NCBI GenBank assembly: GCA_964350445.1
Contig: CAYGKA010000005.1
Span: 62,001-126,000 of the forward strand
DNA length: 64,000 bases
Reading direction: 5' to 3'
Origin: Hwanghaeella sp964350445
GTDB taxonomy: Bacteria; Pseudomonadota; Alphaproteobacteria; UBA8366; Aestuariispiraceae
A model generated the notes under the pieces. The model was not told the origin of the DNA. It made no database searches and was given only the letters and a program-made list of their open reading frames with translations. Made by a program: the position numbers and the translations under genes. Positions 18,357 through 27,005 of this stretch are shown piece after piece (position 1 is the stretch's first letter; each line of letters opens with the position of its first letter).

Positions 18357-19364
18357 TTAGAGTTTGCGGATCAGTTCGATCATCTTCTTGCTGTCCGGGT
18401 CGTCGCCGGAAAACGCCTCGTCAAAGGCCGGTCCCATGATCGCTTCCAGCGCCTTGATTTCCGCATCGGTCGCGATGTGGACATTGGCGCCCTTTTCGCG
18501 CAACTGGTCCGGGGCTGCGGAGCCGGCTTCGTCGGAAGCTTCGATGGCCCACATCGCGGCTTTCTTACCGGCGGCATCGAGGGCCTGCTTGGCCTTGTCG
18601 GACAGCCCGTCATAGAAGGCCGGATTCAGATAGCCGTGGAAGTAGACGCTGATGATCGGAGCCACCGTAAAATGATCCTGGACCTCATAGTATTTCCGCG
18701 AAACCGCGGCGGCGACATCGGTCAACCCGGCGTCGATCACGCCGGTGGCGAGTGCCTGGTAAACCGCGGAACCCGACATTGATGACGGGGCGGCGCCCAA
18801 TGCTTCGAGCGACTTGTTGAACGCGGGAACGAGGCCGCGAATCTTCACGCCCTTGAAGTCTTCCGGCTTCACCAGGAAGGACCCGTTGGAGGTGAAGACC
18901 GACGTGTTGGTGGTGAACAGCCAGACGGTGTTCTGAACGCCTTTTTCCCGCAGTTTTTCGGTCAGGAACGCAGCTGCTTCCGATTCCGGCCATTTGCGCC
19001 ACAGGTCCAAATCGCCAAACGCGAAAGGCGCTACGGTGACGGTCATTATCGGCAGGGTCTTGCCCCATTGGAAACTGACGGAGAAGGCGCATTCGATATC
19101 GCCCTTGGCGGTGGCGACGATATTTTCCTTCGCCCCGACAAGGCTGTTCGCGCCGAAGATCTGCACGTCCAATTCACCGTTCGATTGGGCTTCGACTTCC
19201 TCGGCCCAGCGGTCGATTACCTTGGCAATGTGGTGGGCCGGCGGCAGTTGGTGGCTGCAACGGATGACATCCGCCGCGGACGCCGCGGTCGGCACGGCGG
19301 CGATCGCGGTCGTAACCGCAAGGGCGGAAGCCGCTGCGGCCAGGGTTTTTCTGATATTGATCAT
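18357..19364 (-). CDS. dctP: TRAP transporter DctP-family substrate-binding protein
   Basis: A protein of about 335 residues with a signal peptide ending near ASA-AD and the DctP fold. The stretch FKGVKIRGL contains the conserved arginine that pairs with a substrate carboxylate in this family, so the ligand is probably a carboxylic acid. The start at 19364 was chosen because it begins the signal peptide directly after GGGAGGATAC. It is downstream of the CoA-transferase and lyase genes, which predicts that the imported acid is activated to a CoA ester and then cleaved. Confidence 0.88.
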   Translation of the reverse strand: MINIRKTLAAAASALAVTTAIAAVPTAASAADVIRCSHQLPPAHHIAKVIDRWAEEVEAQSNGELDVQIFGANSLVGAKENIVATAKGDIECAFSVSFQWGKTLPIMTVTVAPFAFGDLDLWRKWPESEAAAFLTEKLREKGVQNTVWLFTTNTSVFTSNGSFLVKPEDFKGVKIRGLVPAFNKSLEALGAAPSSMSGSAVYQALATGVIDAGLTDVAAAVSRKYYEVQDHFTVAPIISVYFHGYLNPAFYDGLSDKAKQALDAAGKKAAMWAIEASDEAGSAAPDQLREKGANVHIATDAEIKALEAIMGPAFDEAFSGDDPDSKKMIELIRKL

Positions 19365-19413
19365 TGTATCCTCCCGATACTGACAGGTTGGTTTTTTGGT
19401 CGTTTTGTTGTCG

Positions 19414-20358
19414 TCATCGCCGCCATTCGACCATTGGCGGCAATCCGGCGCGAGCGATCGCGCCGTGAAGCTTTTCTCCCGGCATTTCACGTTGCGGGAT
19501 TTCCCGGACTGCAATCAAGGCGTCCAGGTCGATCCCGGTTCGGAAGCCCTTGCTTTCGCACAGGAAGACCAAGTCTTCCATCACAACATTCCCGGACGCG
19601 CCCGGCGCGAACGGGCATCCGCCCAGGCCGCCGAGGGAACCGTCCAGGATGCGCGCACCGGCATCAAGCGCGGCCGACGCGTTCGCGACGCCCATGCCGC
19701 GCGTGTCGTGAAGATGCACGTTGAACGGTTTGTCGCCGCACAGCTTGGCCATGCGTTCGCACAGGCTCCGAATTTGCGCCGGTCCGGCGAAACCGACCGT
19801 ATCGGCAATGCCCACAATGTCTGCACCCGCTTCGAAACAGGCCTCCGCCAGGCGAATGACTTCGTCCTGGGAAACCTCGCCCGCGATGGAACAGCCGAAA
19901 GCCATGGCAATGCCCGTGCTGACCAACGGCTTGCGGTCGGATGCCCGGGAAAGCTCCGCGGTGCGGCGAACCAAGTCTATCGCCTCCGCACGAGATCTGC
20001 GGGCATTCGCATTGCTGTGTTCTTCCGTCGCGGAAACGACGCAGACGATTTCACCGACGGCGGTTTGGATCGCATCGGTTGCGCCACGGTCGTTCATCGC
20101 CAAAGCCGCGGAATGTGCGCCTTTGAGCGTCGCGGCCTCATCGATCAAATCTCGAATATCCGCGAATTGCGGCATCCGCGTCGCAGGCAGGAAGGACCCT
20201 AGTTCAAAATGTCGGACACCGGCCGCGTGTTCCCGGCGCATCCATTCGATTTTGCTTTCGGTCGATGGCACTTCCCGAACCAGTTGCAAGCCGTCGCGCA
20301 GGCTGACGTCGCGCAGGGTAACCTTGTCGCTGGGATAGATGTCGGAAATCCGGCTCAT
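19414..20358 (-). CDS. Hydroxymethylglutaryl-CoA lyase family protein
   Basis: This 314-residue protein has the HMG-CoA lyase fold: the N-terminal metal site (TLRDVSLRDGLQL), the VHLHDTRG metal-binding motif, and the active-site cysteine loop GGLGGCPFAPGASGN. HMG-CoA lyases cleave HMG-CoA to acetoacetate and acetyl-CoA; relatives cleave other 3-hydroxyacyl-CoAs such as citramalyl-CoA. Its start overlaps the end of the CoA-transferase gene by four bases. The transferase would make the CoA ester, and this enzyme would split it. 3-Hydroxy-3-methylglutarate itself is a good candidate substrate, but this is inferred. Confidence 0.85.
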   Translation of the reverse strand: MSRISDIYPSDKVTLRDVSLRDGLQLVREVPSTESKIEWMRREHAAGVRHFELGSFLPATRMPQFADIRDLIDEAATLKGAHSAALAMNDRGATDAIQTAVGEIVCVVSATEEHSNANARRSRAEAIDLVRRTAELSRASDRKPLVSTGIAMAFGCSIAGEVSQDEVIRLAEACFEAGADIVGIADTVGFAGPAQIRSLCERMAKLCGDKPFNVHLHDTRGMGVANASAALDAGARILDGSLGGLGGCPFAPGASGNVVMEDLVFLCESKGFRTGIDLDALIAVREIPQREMPGEKLHGAIARAGLPPMVEWRR

Positions 20359-21545
20359 GATGCCTTCTCCATGTGTTTGCCGCTCGCGGCAACGATTTCC
20401 GCCGGCGACAGGCCAAGACGGGTCAATACGGCTTCGGTGTCTTCCCCGATGGAAGGCAGGTCGACATTCTGCGCAGTCAAAGGCTGCCCGTCGATATCAA
20501 GCGGCATGCCGGGCGCTCGAAAGGATCCGCCGTCTGGCAGTTTCGATTCGAACAACCCCCCCGGCCGGTTCACATGCGGATCGTCATACATCTCCACGGG
20601 GCGGGAGACAGGGGCGTAGGCAAGCCCGGCCGCTTCCAGCTTTTCCGCCAGGTCGTCAAAACGCCATCCGCGGATGGCGTCCGCGAAAACCGGCAATGTC
20701 CTGCTGCGTGCGTTGATCTGGTCCATTTTAGTCTTCAGCCCTGGGTCATCGATCAAGGATTGAAGTTTCAACAAGCCGCAGAGGCTCTCCCATTGGCTGT
20801 CGGTCACGGAACTGACGAAGATGCGGCGCTCGTCGGCGGTTTCGAAAATATCATAGACCGGCCAGGAAAAGCTCCGTTCCGGCATCGGCGGGGCTTCGGT
20901 TCCCTCGATGTCATATTGGACCATGTGCTGGGCGACCAGCAGCAGGCAGTTTTCGAACAAGCCGACGCGGATTGCGCGTCCCTTGCCGGTTTCCTTCCGT
21001 TCCATCAACGCGCCCAGTATTGACAAGGCCCCGAACAACCCGCCCATTATGTCGTTGGCGGAGGATCCGATCCGCAGCGGACGGCCGGACGGGCCGGTCA
21101 TATGCGCCATGCCGGTCATCATCTGGACCACCTCGTCCAAGGCGGTCCGGTTCCGGTACGGACCGTGCAGAAAGCCTTTGCAGGACGTCACGATCAGTTT
21201 CGGATAGCGCTGCTGAAGGTCTTCCGGCGCGAAACCCATCTTCGCCAGGGAAGAGTCGCGGAAATTCTCGACGAAGACGTCAGCGGTTTCCAAAAGGCGA
21301 TCCAATGCCTTTCGGCCTTCTTCGACTTTCAGGTCAAGCGTGATCGACTGCTTGCCGCGGTTGAAGGTGGGGAAGAACCCCCGGCCCATGCCGGTCAGAT
21401 GCCGTGTCTTGTCGCCGTCCGGCGGCTCTACCTTGATCACCTTGGCGCCAAGGAATCCCAGGAACATCCCACAGGACGGCCCCATGATCATGTGACTCAT
21501 CTCGACGACAGTGATGCCTTCAAGCGGACGAAACGGCTCGGTCAT
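20355..21545 (-). CDS. CaiB/BaiF (family III) CoA-transferase
   Basis: A 396-residue class III CoA-transferase. The catalytic aspartate D165 lies in the expected SSANDIMGG motif, and the N-terminal LEGITVVEMSHMIMGP is typical. These enzymes move CoA from one acyl group, often succinyl-CoA, to another acid. It is the first gene of the leftward operon (CoA-transferase, lyase, dctP, dctQ, dctM) and is divergent from the LysR gene, with an LTTR-like dyad in between. Confidence 0.88.
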   Translation of the reverse strand: MTEPFRPLEGITVVEMSHMIMGPSCGMFLGFLGAKVIKVEPPDGDKTRHLTGMGRGFFPTFNRGKQSITLDLKVEEGRKALDRLLETADVFVENFRDSSLAKMGFAPEDLQQRYPKLIVTSCKGFLHGPYRNRTALDEVVQMMTGMAHMTGPSGRPLRIGSSANDIMGGLFGALSILGALMERKETGKGRAIRVGLFENCLLLVAQHMVQYDIEGTEAPPMPERSFSWPVYDIFETADERRIFVSSVTDSQWESLCGLLKLQSLIDDPGLKTKMDQINARSRTLPVFADAIRGWRFDDLAEKLEAAGLAYAPVSRPVEMYDDPHVNRPGGLFESKLPDGGSFRAPGMPLDIDGQPLTAQNVDLPSIGEDTEAVLTRLGLSPAEIVAASGKHMEKAS

Positions 21546-21634
21546 GATCGGAACTTCACTCCCAGGGTCAATTGTTTTTCAAACGCATTCGGCGGCGTCT
21601 GTTTCAGTGGGAAGGAATGCTAGCGTTGTCGGAG

Positions 21635-21657
21635 CAATCATAAAATTATAATGATTG
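21635..21657. promoter_or_regulatory. LysR-type operator dyad
   Basis: A perfect 7-9-7 inverted repeat (CAATCAT / ATGATTG with an AT-rich centre) lies between the CoA-transferase gene and the divergent LysR gene. Size, symmetry and position match a primary LTTR binding site. It probably controls both the TRAP/CoA operon and the regulator. Confidence 0.6.
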
Positions 21658-21687
21658 GAATATCGATTTCTAAAAAACAGAATGTAT

Positions 21688-22227
21688 GCCCGTCACATGA
21701 ACTCAAAACAGCTGCATTATTTCACGGCCATCTACGAAACGGGCACGCTGACCAAAGCGTCTGATCAGGTCCGTGTTGCGGTGTCCGCTCTCAGTCATCA
21801 TTTGGCGAATTTGGAGGCCGAACTGGGCACCGCCCTCTTCGTGCGGAAACCGCGTGGGATGGTGCCGACCGCTGCCGGCAATCGCCTTTATGACCGCGCA
21901 AAAGCGATCATACGATCGATCGCGGCGGCGGAAATGGATATTCGCGACGCCGGGCGTGAGATCGCCGGCGACGTCTCCATCGGTCTGGCCTATTCAGCGG
22001 TGAAGGCGATCGGTGTCACCTTGTTTCAAAGGGTCTTGGAAGACTATCCGAAGCTGCGCCTTTCGCTCTCCGAGAGCCTTTCGGGATCGACATTGATGCA
22101 TCTGATGGATTCCGAGGTGGACTTGGCGCTTGTCTACAACCCGCCTCAGGATCCCGGTTTGCGGACGCAAGCGGTTCTGGAGGAAAAAATGGTTTGTGTC
22201 GGCACGCCGGCCTTGATCGGGAATACC
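21688..22227 (+). repeat. 540-bp direct tandem repeat, copy 1
   Basis: Identical to 22228-22767 in every base that I compared line by line. It begins nine bases before the first LysR ATG. Only one base of homology is shared at the junction, so the duplication did not arise between pre-existing long repeats. The unit length is exactly 180 codons and keeps the frame open. Confidence 0.95.
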
Positions 22228-23181
22228 GCCCGTCACATGAACTCAAAACAGCTGCATTATTTCACGGCCATCTACGAAACGGGCACGCTGACCAAAGCGT
22301 CTGATCAGGTCCGTGTTGCGGTGTCCGCTCTCAGTCATCATTTGGCGAATTTGGAGGCCGAACTGGGCACCGCCCTCTTCGTGCGGAAACCGCGTGGGAT
22401 GGTGCCGACCGCTGCCGGCAATCGCCTTTATGACCGCGCAAAAGCGATCATACGATCGATCGCGGCGGCGGAAATGGATATTCGCGACGCCGGGCGTGAG
22501 ATCGCCGGCGACGTCTCCATCGGTCTGGCCTATTCAGCGGTGAAGGCGATCGGTGTCACCTTGTTTCAAAGGGTCTTGGAAGACTATCCGAAGCTGCGCC
22601 TTTCGCTCTCCGAGAGCCTTTCGGGATCGACATTGATGCATCTGATGGATTCCGAGGTGGACTTGGCGCTTGTCTACAACCCGCCTCAGGATCCCGGTTT
22701 GCGGACGCAAGCGGTTCTGGAGGAAAAAATGGTTTGTGTCGGCACGCCGGCCTTGATCGGGAATACCGGCGACCCGATCCGGTTCGACGACCTGCTTGAG
22801 CTTCCTCTTATCATTTTGCGCCAGGGTCTTTCCGCCCGCGCGCTGATGGACGATGCGACCTTGCTGAAACGGCTTGAATCGAAGGCGCGGTTCCAGATGA
22901 ACTCCGTCTATGCCATTGCGGGGTCGTTGCAGGCGGGGCTTGGCTGTGCGATCGGGACCCGCCTTTTCATGAAGGAGCATCTGGAAAGCGGCGTGTTGGC
23001 CGCGCGGCCGATTGTCGAACCGGAACTCTCCCGGACCTTGTTCATGTGCGAACTGGCCGACCGCCCGGCGACCTTCGCGCTGGAAACGGTCCGGAATTTG
23101 ACGATCAGTTTGGCGCTGCAAGCGATCAGCGACGGAATCTGGGATGCCACGGCCAGTAAATCGGCGAAACGGCCTGCGTGA
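21697..23181 (+). CDS. LysR-family regulator with in-frame tandem duplication of its N-terminal half
   Basis: As written, the frame encodes about 494 residues, against a usual 300 or so for LysR proteins. Residues 1-180 are repeated exactly: an HTH (KASDQVRVAVSALSHHL) plus the first part of the effector domain, then the same again, then the normal C-terminal half. The cause is a perfect 540-bp tandem repeat. Translation from the second copy's ATG at 22237 would give a complete, normal LysR of 314 residues. Either a double-HTH protein, an internal start, or an assembly error is possible. It is divergent from the CoA-transferase/TRAP operon and should regulate it. Confidence 0.75.
   Translation: MNSKQLHYFTAIYETGTLTKASDQVRVAVSALSHHLANLEAELGTALFVRKPRGMVPTAAGNRLYDRAKAIIRSIAAAEMDIRDAGREIAGDVSIGLAYSAVKAIGVTLFQRVLEDYPKLRLSLSESLSGSTLMHLMDSEVDLALVYNPPQDPGLRTQAVLEEKMVCVGTPALIGNTARHMNSKQLHYFTAIYETGTLTKASDQVRVAVSALSHHLANLEAELGTALFVRKPRGMVPTAAGNRLYDRAKAIIRSIAAAEMDIRDAGREIAGDVSIGLAYSAVKAIGVTLFQRVLEDYPKLRLSLSESLSGSTLMHLMDSEVDLALVYNPPQDPGLRTQAVLEEKMVCVGTPALIGNTGDPIRFDDLLELPLIILRQGLSARALMDDATLLKRLESKARFQMNSVYAIAGSLQAGLGCAIGTRLFMKEHLESGVLAARPIVEPELSRTLFMCELADRPATFALETVRNLTISLALQAISDGIWDATASKSAKRPA
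22228..22767 (+). repeat. 540-bp direct tandem repeat, copy 2
   Basis: Second copy of the unit, directly adjoining the first. It continues into the unique 3' half of the LysR gene, so this copy together with downstream sequence is the intact ancestral gene. Confidence 0.95.
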
Positions 23182-23215
23182 AATCACACGAAGGTCTTTG
23201 GAAGCGGGTGATCAG

Positions 23216-23701
23216 ATGGCAGAGGAAGAACAGCGTTTTGAGGGGCCGGATCACGACGGGGTGCGGGTGCCGCCGCCGCTGATCTTTCTTTTCTTTCTGG
23301 GCGGTGGGATATGGCTCGACTCACCTTGGATCGATGGCGAGTTGGCATCCCTTGCCATGATGATTTTTGGCGGTTGCCTGCTGGCCTCAGGTGTCGTCCT
23401 GATCGTTGTCGCCGGGATAGGTCATTTCGCGATCGGGTCGCATGTCGAACCGTGGAAGCCGACATCGGCCATCGTCAGTTCCGGCATTTACGCCTTTACA
23501 CGGAATCCCATGTATCTGGGCATGGCAATCGGGCAGATCGGCATCGCCGTTGCGGCCGCCAGCCTTGCCGGTGGAGTCTCGGTGTTGCTCAGTGTCGCCA
23601 TCGTTCAGTGGTATGTCATCGGCCGTGAGGAACGGTATCTCGAAGCGAAATTCGGTGAGGAGTATTTGAACTACAAGCGCCGGGTGCGGCGCTGGATTTG
23701 A
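23216..23701 (+). CDS. Isoprenylcysteine carboxyl methyltransferase (ICMT/PEMT)-like membrane protein
   Basis: A protein of about 161 residues with three or four membrane segments and the C-terminal ICMT-like signature: GIYAFTRNPMYLGM followed by EERYLEAKFGEEYLNYKRRVRRW. The RNPMY and EE residues bind S-adenosylmethionine in this family. Bacterial substrates are mostly unknown lipids or small molecules. The ATG at 23216 was preferred over upstream in-frame codons that overlap the LysR gene. It ends five bases from the convergent flavin oxidoreductase gene. Confidence 0.75.
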   Translation: MAEEEQRFEGPDHDGVRVPPPLIFLFFLGGGIWLDSPWIDGELASLAMMIFGGCLLASGVVLIVVAGIGHFAIGSHVEPWKPTSAIVSSGIYAFTRNPMYLGMAIGQIGIAVAAASLAGGVSVLLSVAIVQWYVIGREERYLEAKFGEEYLNYKRRVRRWI

Positions 23702-23705
23702 ACCT

Positions 23706-25754
23706 CTACAACCGGCTACAAAGCCTAAATGCGTCGAACATGGCGGCCGCGACGTTCCGGCTGGCGGCGGCGTCGCCGATCCGGAACAGGCTGACCCCTT
23801 CCATATCCAGGCTGGGTTGCGAATCGCCGGCCAGGAATGCGGCCAAGTCCAGATCGCCGTTGTTGGCGGCCTCTCCACGCAGCTCTTGGTAAACGTCATC
23901 GATTGGCAATGTCCCGTTCTCGACGACGACCGTATCGGCTCCGATGCGCATTTCCTCGCCGGTCAACTCGCTCACAAAGATCGCGGTCAGACTGTTGCCG
24001 TCCCGTTTGACCGCGGTGAGCGCGTATTCGGCATGGGTCGGGATGCGCTCTTGAGCGATGCGTTTCTTCCAGGCGGCTTGTTCCGCGTAGTCCAATTCCT
24101 TGCCGGGAAGGTCGTCCAACATGACGAGTTCCACGTTTTTTCCTTGGCGCGTCAAAAACTCGGCAACTGTCGGGGCAGGGTGCCGGCCGGTCCCGTCATA
24201 GACCACGGCGGTGTCCCCGGCTGAGGCCGATCCCGTCAGGATGTCCCACGGACTGGTGCAGAACTCCGCGCCCTCTAACCCGTCCAGGTCGGGAATCCCG
24301 CCCGTCGCCATGATCACGACATCAGGGTTTTCCGCCAGGATGTCCGTTGCCTCGGCATAGTGGCTCAAGCGCATATCCACGCCCAATGTTTCAAGTTCGG
24401 ATGCGCGCCAATCGATGATCCCGCTGACATCCTTGCGCCAACTGGCCGTCGCCGCCATCCGCATTTGGCCACCCAGACCGTCCGCGGCTTCGAACAGCAC
24501 CACTTCGTGCCCCCGTTCCGCGCTGACGCGTGCGGCTTCAAGTCCAGCGGGGCCGCCGCCGACGATGACGACTTTTCGGACCGGCCCTTCCGTCTTTTCG
24601 ATAACCTGGGGCCAGAACCTCTCACGCCCGGATGCGGGATTGTGCAGACAGGTCGGCCGGTTTGCCCCCATGCAATGGGTGGCCCCGACGCAAGGGCGGA
24701 TACGTTCTTCCTCACCCCGGGTGAGCTTGTTGACGATTTGTGGGTCCGCGATATGGGCGCGGGTCATCGCGACCATGTCGAGCAACCCCTCGCGGATCGC
24801 ATGGCGGGCGGTCGACAGGTCGGTAATCCTGGCGGCGTGGAAGACGGGCAGGTCGACTTCCCGCTTGAAGGCTCCGGCCTTTTCGAGCCAAGGGGCGATG
24901 GGCATGGACATGCCGGGCATGCATTGCTCGGCCATCTCCATCATCTTGTCGATCCGGCCGTAATTCGCGTTGAAGAAATCGAGCAACCCTGAGCGCTCCA
25001 GAATATGCGCGGCTTCCAGGCATTCCTCGAATGCCATGCCGCCCTGCATCGCCTCGTCTATGCCGTACCGCATGCCGACGATGAAACCGTTGCCCACCCG
25101 CCTGCGGATTTCCTCATGCACCATCAGCGCGAAACGGCAGCGGTTCTCCACCGATCCGCCGAACTCGTCCGTCCGTTTGTTTGTGGCGGGGGACATGAAT
25201 TGGCCGATCAGATGGCCCTGCATCATGGTTTCCAGCCCGTCCAAGCCGCCTTCACGGCAGCGATAGGCGGCGTCGCCGAAGGCTTTCACCACACGGTCGA
25301 TATCACTTCGGTCCATCTCGCGCGGAATGGCGCGGTGAAGCACTTCCCGGATCGGTGAGGGTGCGATGGTCGGCAGCCAGTTCTGGGTATTCGTCTCACC
25401 GCGCCGGCCCAGATGGGTGATCTGGATCATGATGGCCGCGCCGTGACGATGGACCCGGTCGGAAAAGGATTGCAGGAAGGGAATGACCTTGTCGGTGCCG
25501 ACATTCAATTGGCCCGAGGACCATGTCGAATCCGGACCGATATAGGACGAGCCGCCGAACATGGTAAGGGCCAGGCCGCCCTTCGCCTTTTCTTCGTGGT
25601 ACCGCTGATAGCTCTCTCCCGGCATACCGTCGGCGTCGCCAAGGCCGCAGGCATGGCTGGTCGACATCACCCGATTGCGCAGCGTCAGGTGCTTCAAATG
25701 AAACGGTTGAAGCAGCGGGTCTGACGGATTGGCGGAAGAAGAAGGCACTGTCAT
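23706..25754 (-). CDS. NADH:flavin oxidoreductase, N-methylproline-demethylase (StcD)-like
   Basis: This 682-residue enzyme has an N-terminal Old Yellow Enzyme FMN barrel (about 1-350), an iron-sulfur linker and a C-terminal FAD/NAD domain (VIVGGGPAGLEAA near 397). This is the architecture of trimethylamine dehydrogenase, 2,4-dienoyl-CoA reductase and N-methylproline demethylase. The linker has C355, C361 and C369 but alanine where trimethylamine dehydrogenase has its second cysteine, as I recall for StcD-like proteins. A role in demethylating an N-methylated amino acid is likely but not proven. It is divergent from the TauD-family gene across 215 bases. Confidence 0.75.
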   Translation of the reverse strand: MTVPSSSANPSDPLLQPFHLKHLTLRNRVMSTSHACGLGDADGMPGESYQRYHEEKAKGGLALTMFGGSSYIGPDSTWSSGQLNVGTDKVIPFLQSFSDRVHRHGAAIMIQITHLGRRGETNTQNWLPTIAPSPIREVLHRAIPREMDRSDIDRVVKAFGDAAYRCREGGLDGLETMMQGHLIGQFMSPATNKRTDEFGGSVENRCRFALMVHEEIRRRVGNGFIVGMRYGIDEAMQGGMAFEECLEAAHILERSGLLDFFNANYGRIDKMMEMAEQCMPGMSMPIAPWLEKAGAFKREVDLPVFHAARITDLSTARHAIREGLLDMVAMTRAHIADPQIVNKLTRGEEERIRPCVGATHCMGANRPTCLHNPASGRERFWPQVIEKTEGPVRKVVIVGGGPAGLEAARVSAERGHEVVLFEAADGLGGQMRMAATASWRKDVSGIIDWRASELETLGVDMRLSHYAEATDILAENPDVVIMATGGIPDLDGLEGAEFCTSPWDILTGSASAGDTAVVYDGTGRHPAPTVAEFLTRQGKNVELVMLDDLPGKELDYAEQAAWKKRIAQERIPTHAEYALTAVKRDGNSLTAIFVSELTGEEMRIGADTVVVENGTLPIDDVYQELRGEAANNGDLDLAAFLAGDSQPSLDMEGVSLFRIGDAAASRNVAAAMFDAFRLCSRL

Positions 25755-25969
25755 GGAAAGGTCCGGATCATGAGGTTATCGGCGCGCTGAAATCCAAGCG
25801 TATCAAATCCCTTCGGCAGGGCGACATGAAAATCCTGGATAGGCGCTATTCACGTTTGAAGGTCGGTTCGTCAAGCTTGCCCTGCCTGCGGCGCTCGGTC
25901 GATAATGGTCCGGAGAAAAGCAATAAGAATAGCCGGTTCGAATAGACTGCCTGTGGGAGGGAATCGAAA

Positions 25970-26872
25970 ATGACCGCCTCTTTGGACGACCGTGCCGCCG
26001 CTTGCGGCCTGGGTTTGACGCCGCTTGCGCCAAATGTCGGCTGCCGCATCGACGGGATCGATCTTGCTGCCCCGACGGAAGAGCAATTCGCCGTGCTGAA
26101 GGCCGCTTTCGGGCGGTTTGGCGGGCTGTTGATGCGCGGCCAGAAGCTGGCGGTCGAGGACCTGGTCGGTTTTTCCCGCCGCCTCGGCACCTTGGATCAT
26201 GCGCCGCTGACGCAGGTCGGCCGGACTGCGATCGAGGGATTTCCTGAAATCTACCTGATCACCAATCTCGTTGACCGGGAAGGCAAGCCGATGGGCGCGC
26301 TCGGGAATGGGGAGGCGGTCTGGCATACCGACATGTCCTATCTGCCCTCGCCGCCGGATGCGTCGATGCTGTATTCAAGGGAAGTCCCGCCGACTGGGGG
26401 AAACACCTATCTCTGTTCGATGATGGCCGCCTATGATGCGTTGCCCGATGATTTGAAGGCTTTGGCGCAGACGCTGCGGGTCAAGCACGACGCGACCTAC
26501 AATTCAGGCGGCTATGTACGCCAGGGGTTGGTCGAAGATTCCGATCCGAGAAAGACGACCGGAACATTCCACCCCGCGGTCATCAGCCATCCTGAAACCG
26601 GCAGACCCGTCCTTTACCTGGGCCGTCGGCGCCAATCCTATATCGATGGTTACGAACTGGCGGAGTCTGAAGCCCTGCTCGACAAACTTTGGGAATATGC
26701 CACCCTCCCGGAAAACACTTATGAACATGTCTGGCAGGTGAACGACGTGCTGCTTTGGGATAATCGCATTACCATGCATAGACGCGACAGTTTCGACCCG
26801 ACGCACACGCGGTTGATGTGGCGGACGCAGATTCAAGGATCGGGTGCGCCGAAGGCTTTTGCGCCCGCCTGA
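25970..26872 (+). CDS. TauD/TfdA-family Fe(II)/2-oxoglutarate dioxygenase
   Basis: This 300-residue enzyme has the iron-binding facial triad: H119 and D121 in WHTDMSY, and a distal histidine near 270 (TMHRRDSF) followed by the 2-oxoglutarate arginine near 281. TauD relatives hydroxylate taurine and other sulfonates, releasing sulfite; others act on carnitine, phenoxyacids or sulfate esters. A strong GGGAGGG precedes the ATG. It lies 133 bases upstream of soeA on the same strand, which supports a sulfite-releasing reaction, but the substrate cannot be read from the sequence. Confidence 0.85.
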   Translation: MTASLDDRAAACGLGLTPLAPNVGCRIDGIDLAAPTEEQFAVLKAAFGRFGGLLMRGQKLAVEDLVGFSRRLGTLDHAPLTQVGRTAIEGFPEIYLITNLVDREGKPMGALGNGEAVWHTDMSYLPSPPDASMLYSREVPPTGGNTYLCSMMAAYDALPDDLKALAQTLRVKHDATYNSGGYVRQGLVEDSDPRKTTGTFHPAVISHPETGRPVLYLGRRRQSYIDGYELAESEALLDKLWEYATLPENTYEHVWQVNDVLLWDNRITMHRRDSFDPTHTRLMWRTQIQGSGAPKAFAPA

Positions 26873-27005
26873 CGGCCGCCGGGCTGGACAATCCCATGCG
26901 GTCCCTTCAGTTTGGCCGCATAGTGTACCGTCCTTCGGCCGAGGGCGTGTTTTGGTGAAGCCGGACGTCAAATACCGGCCAACAAGGTCAGGGTGGAGTT
27001 AACGT

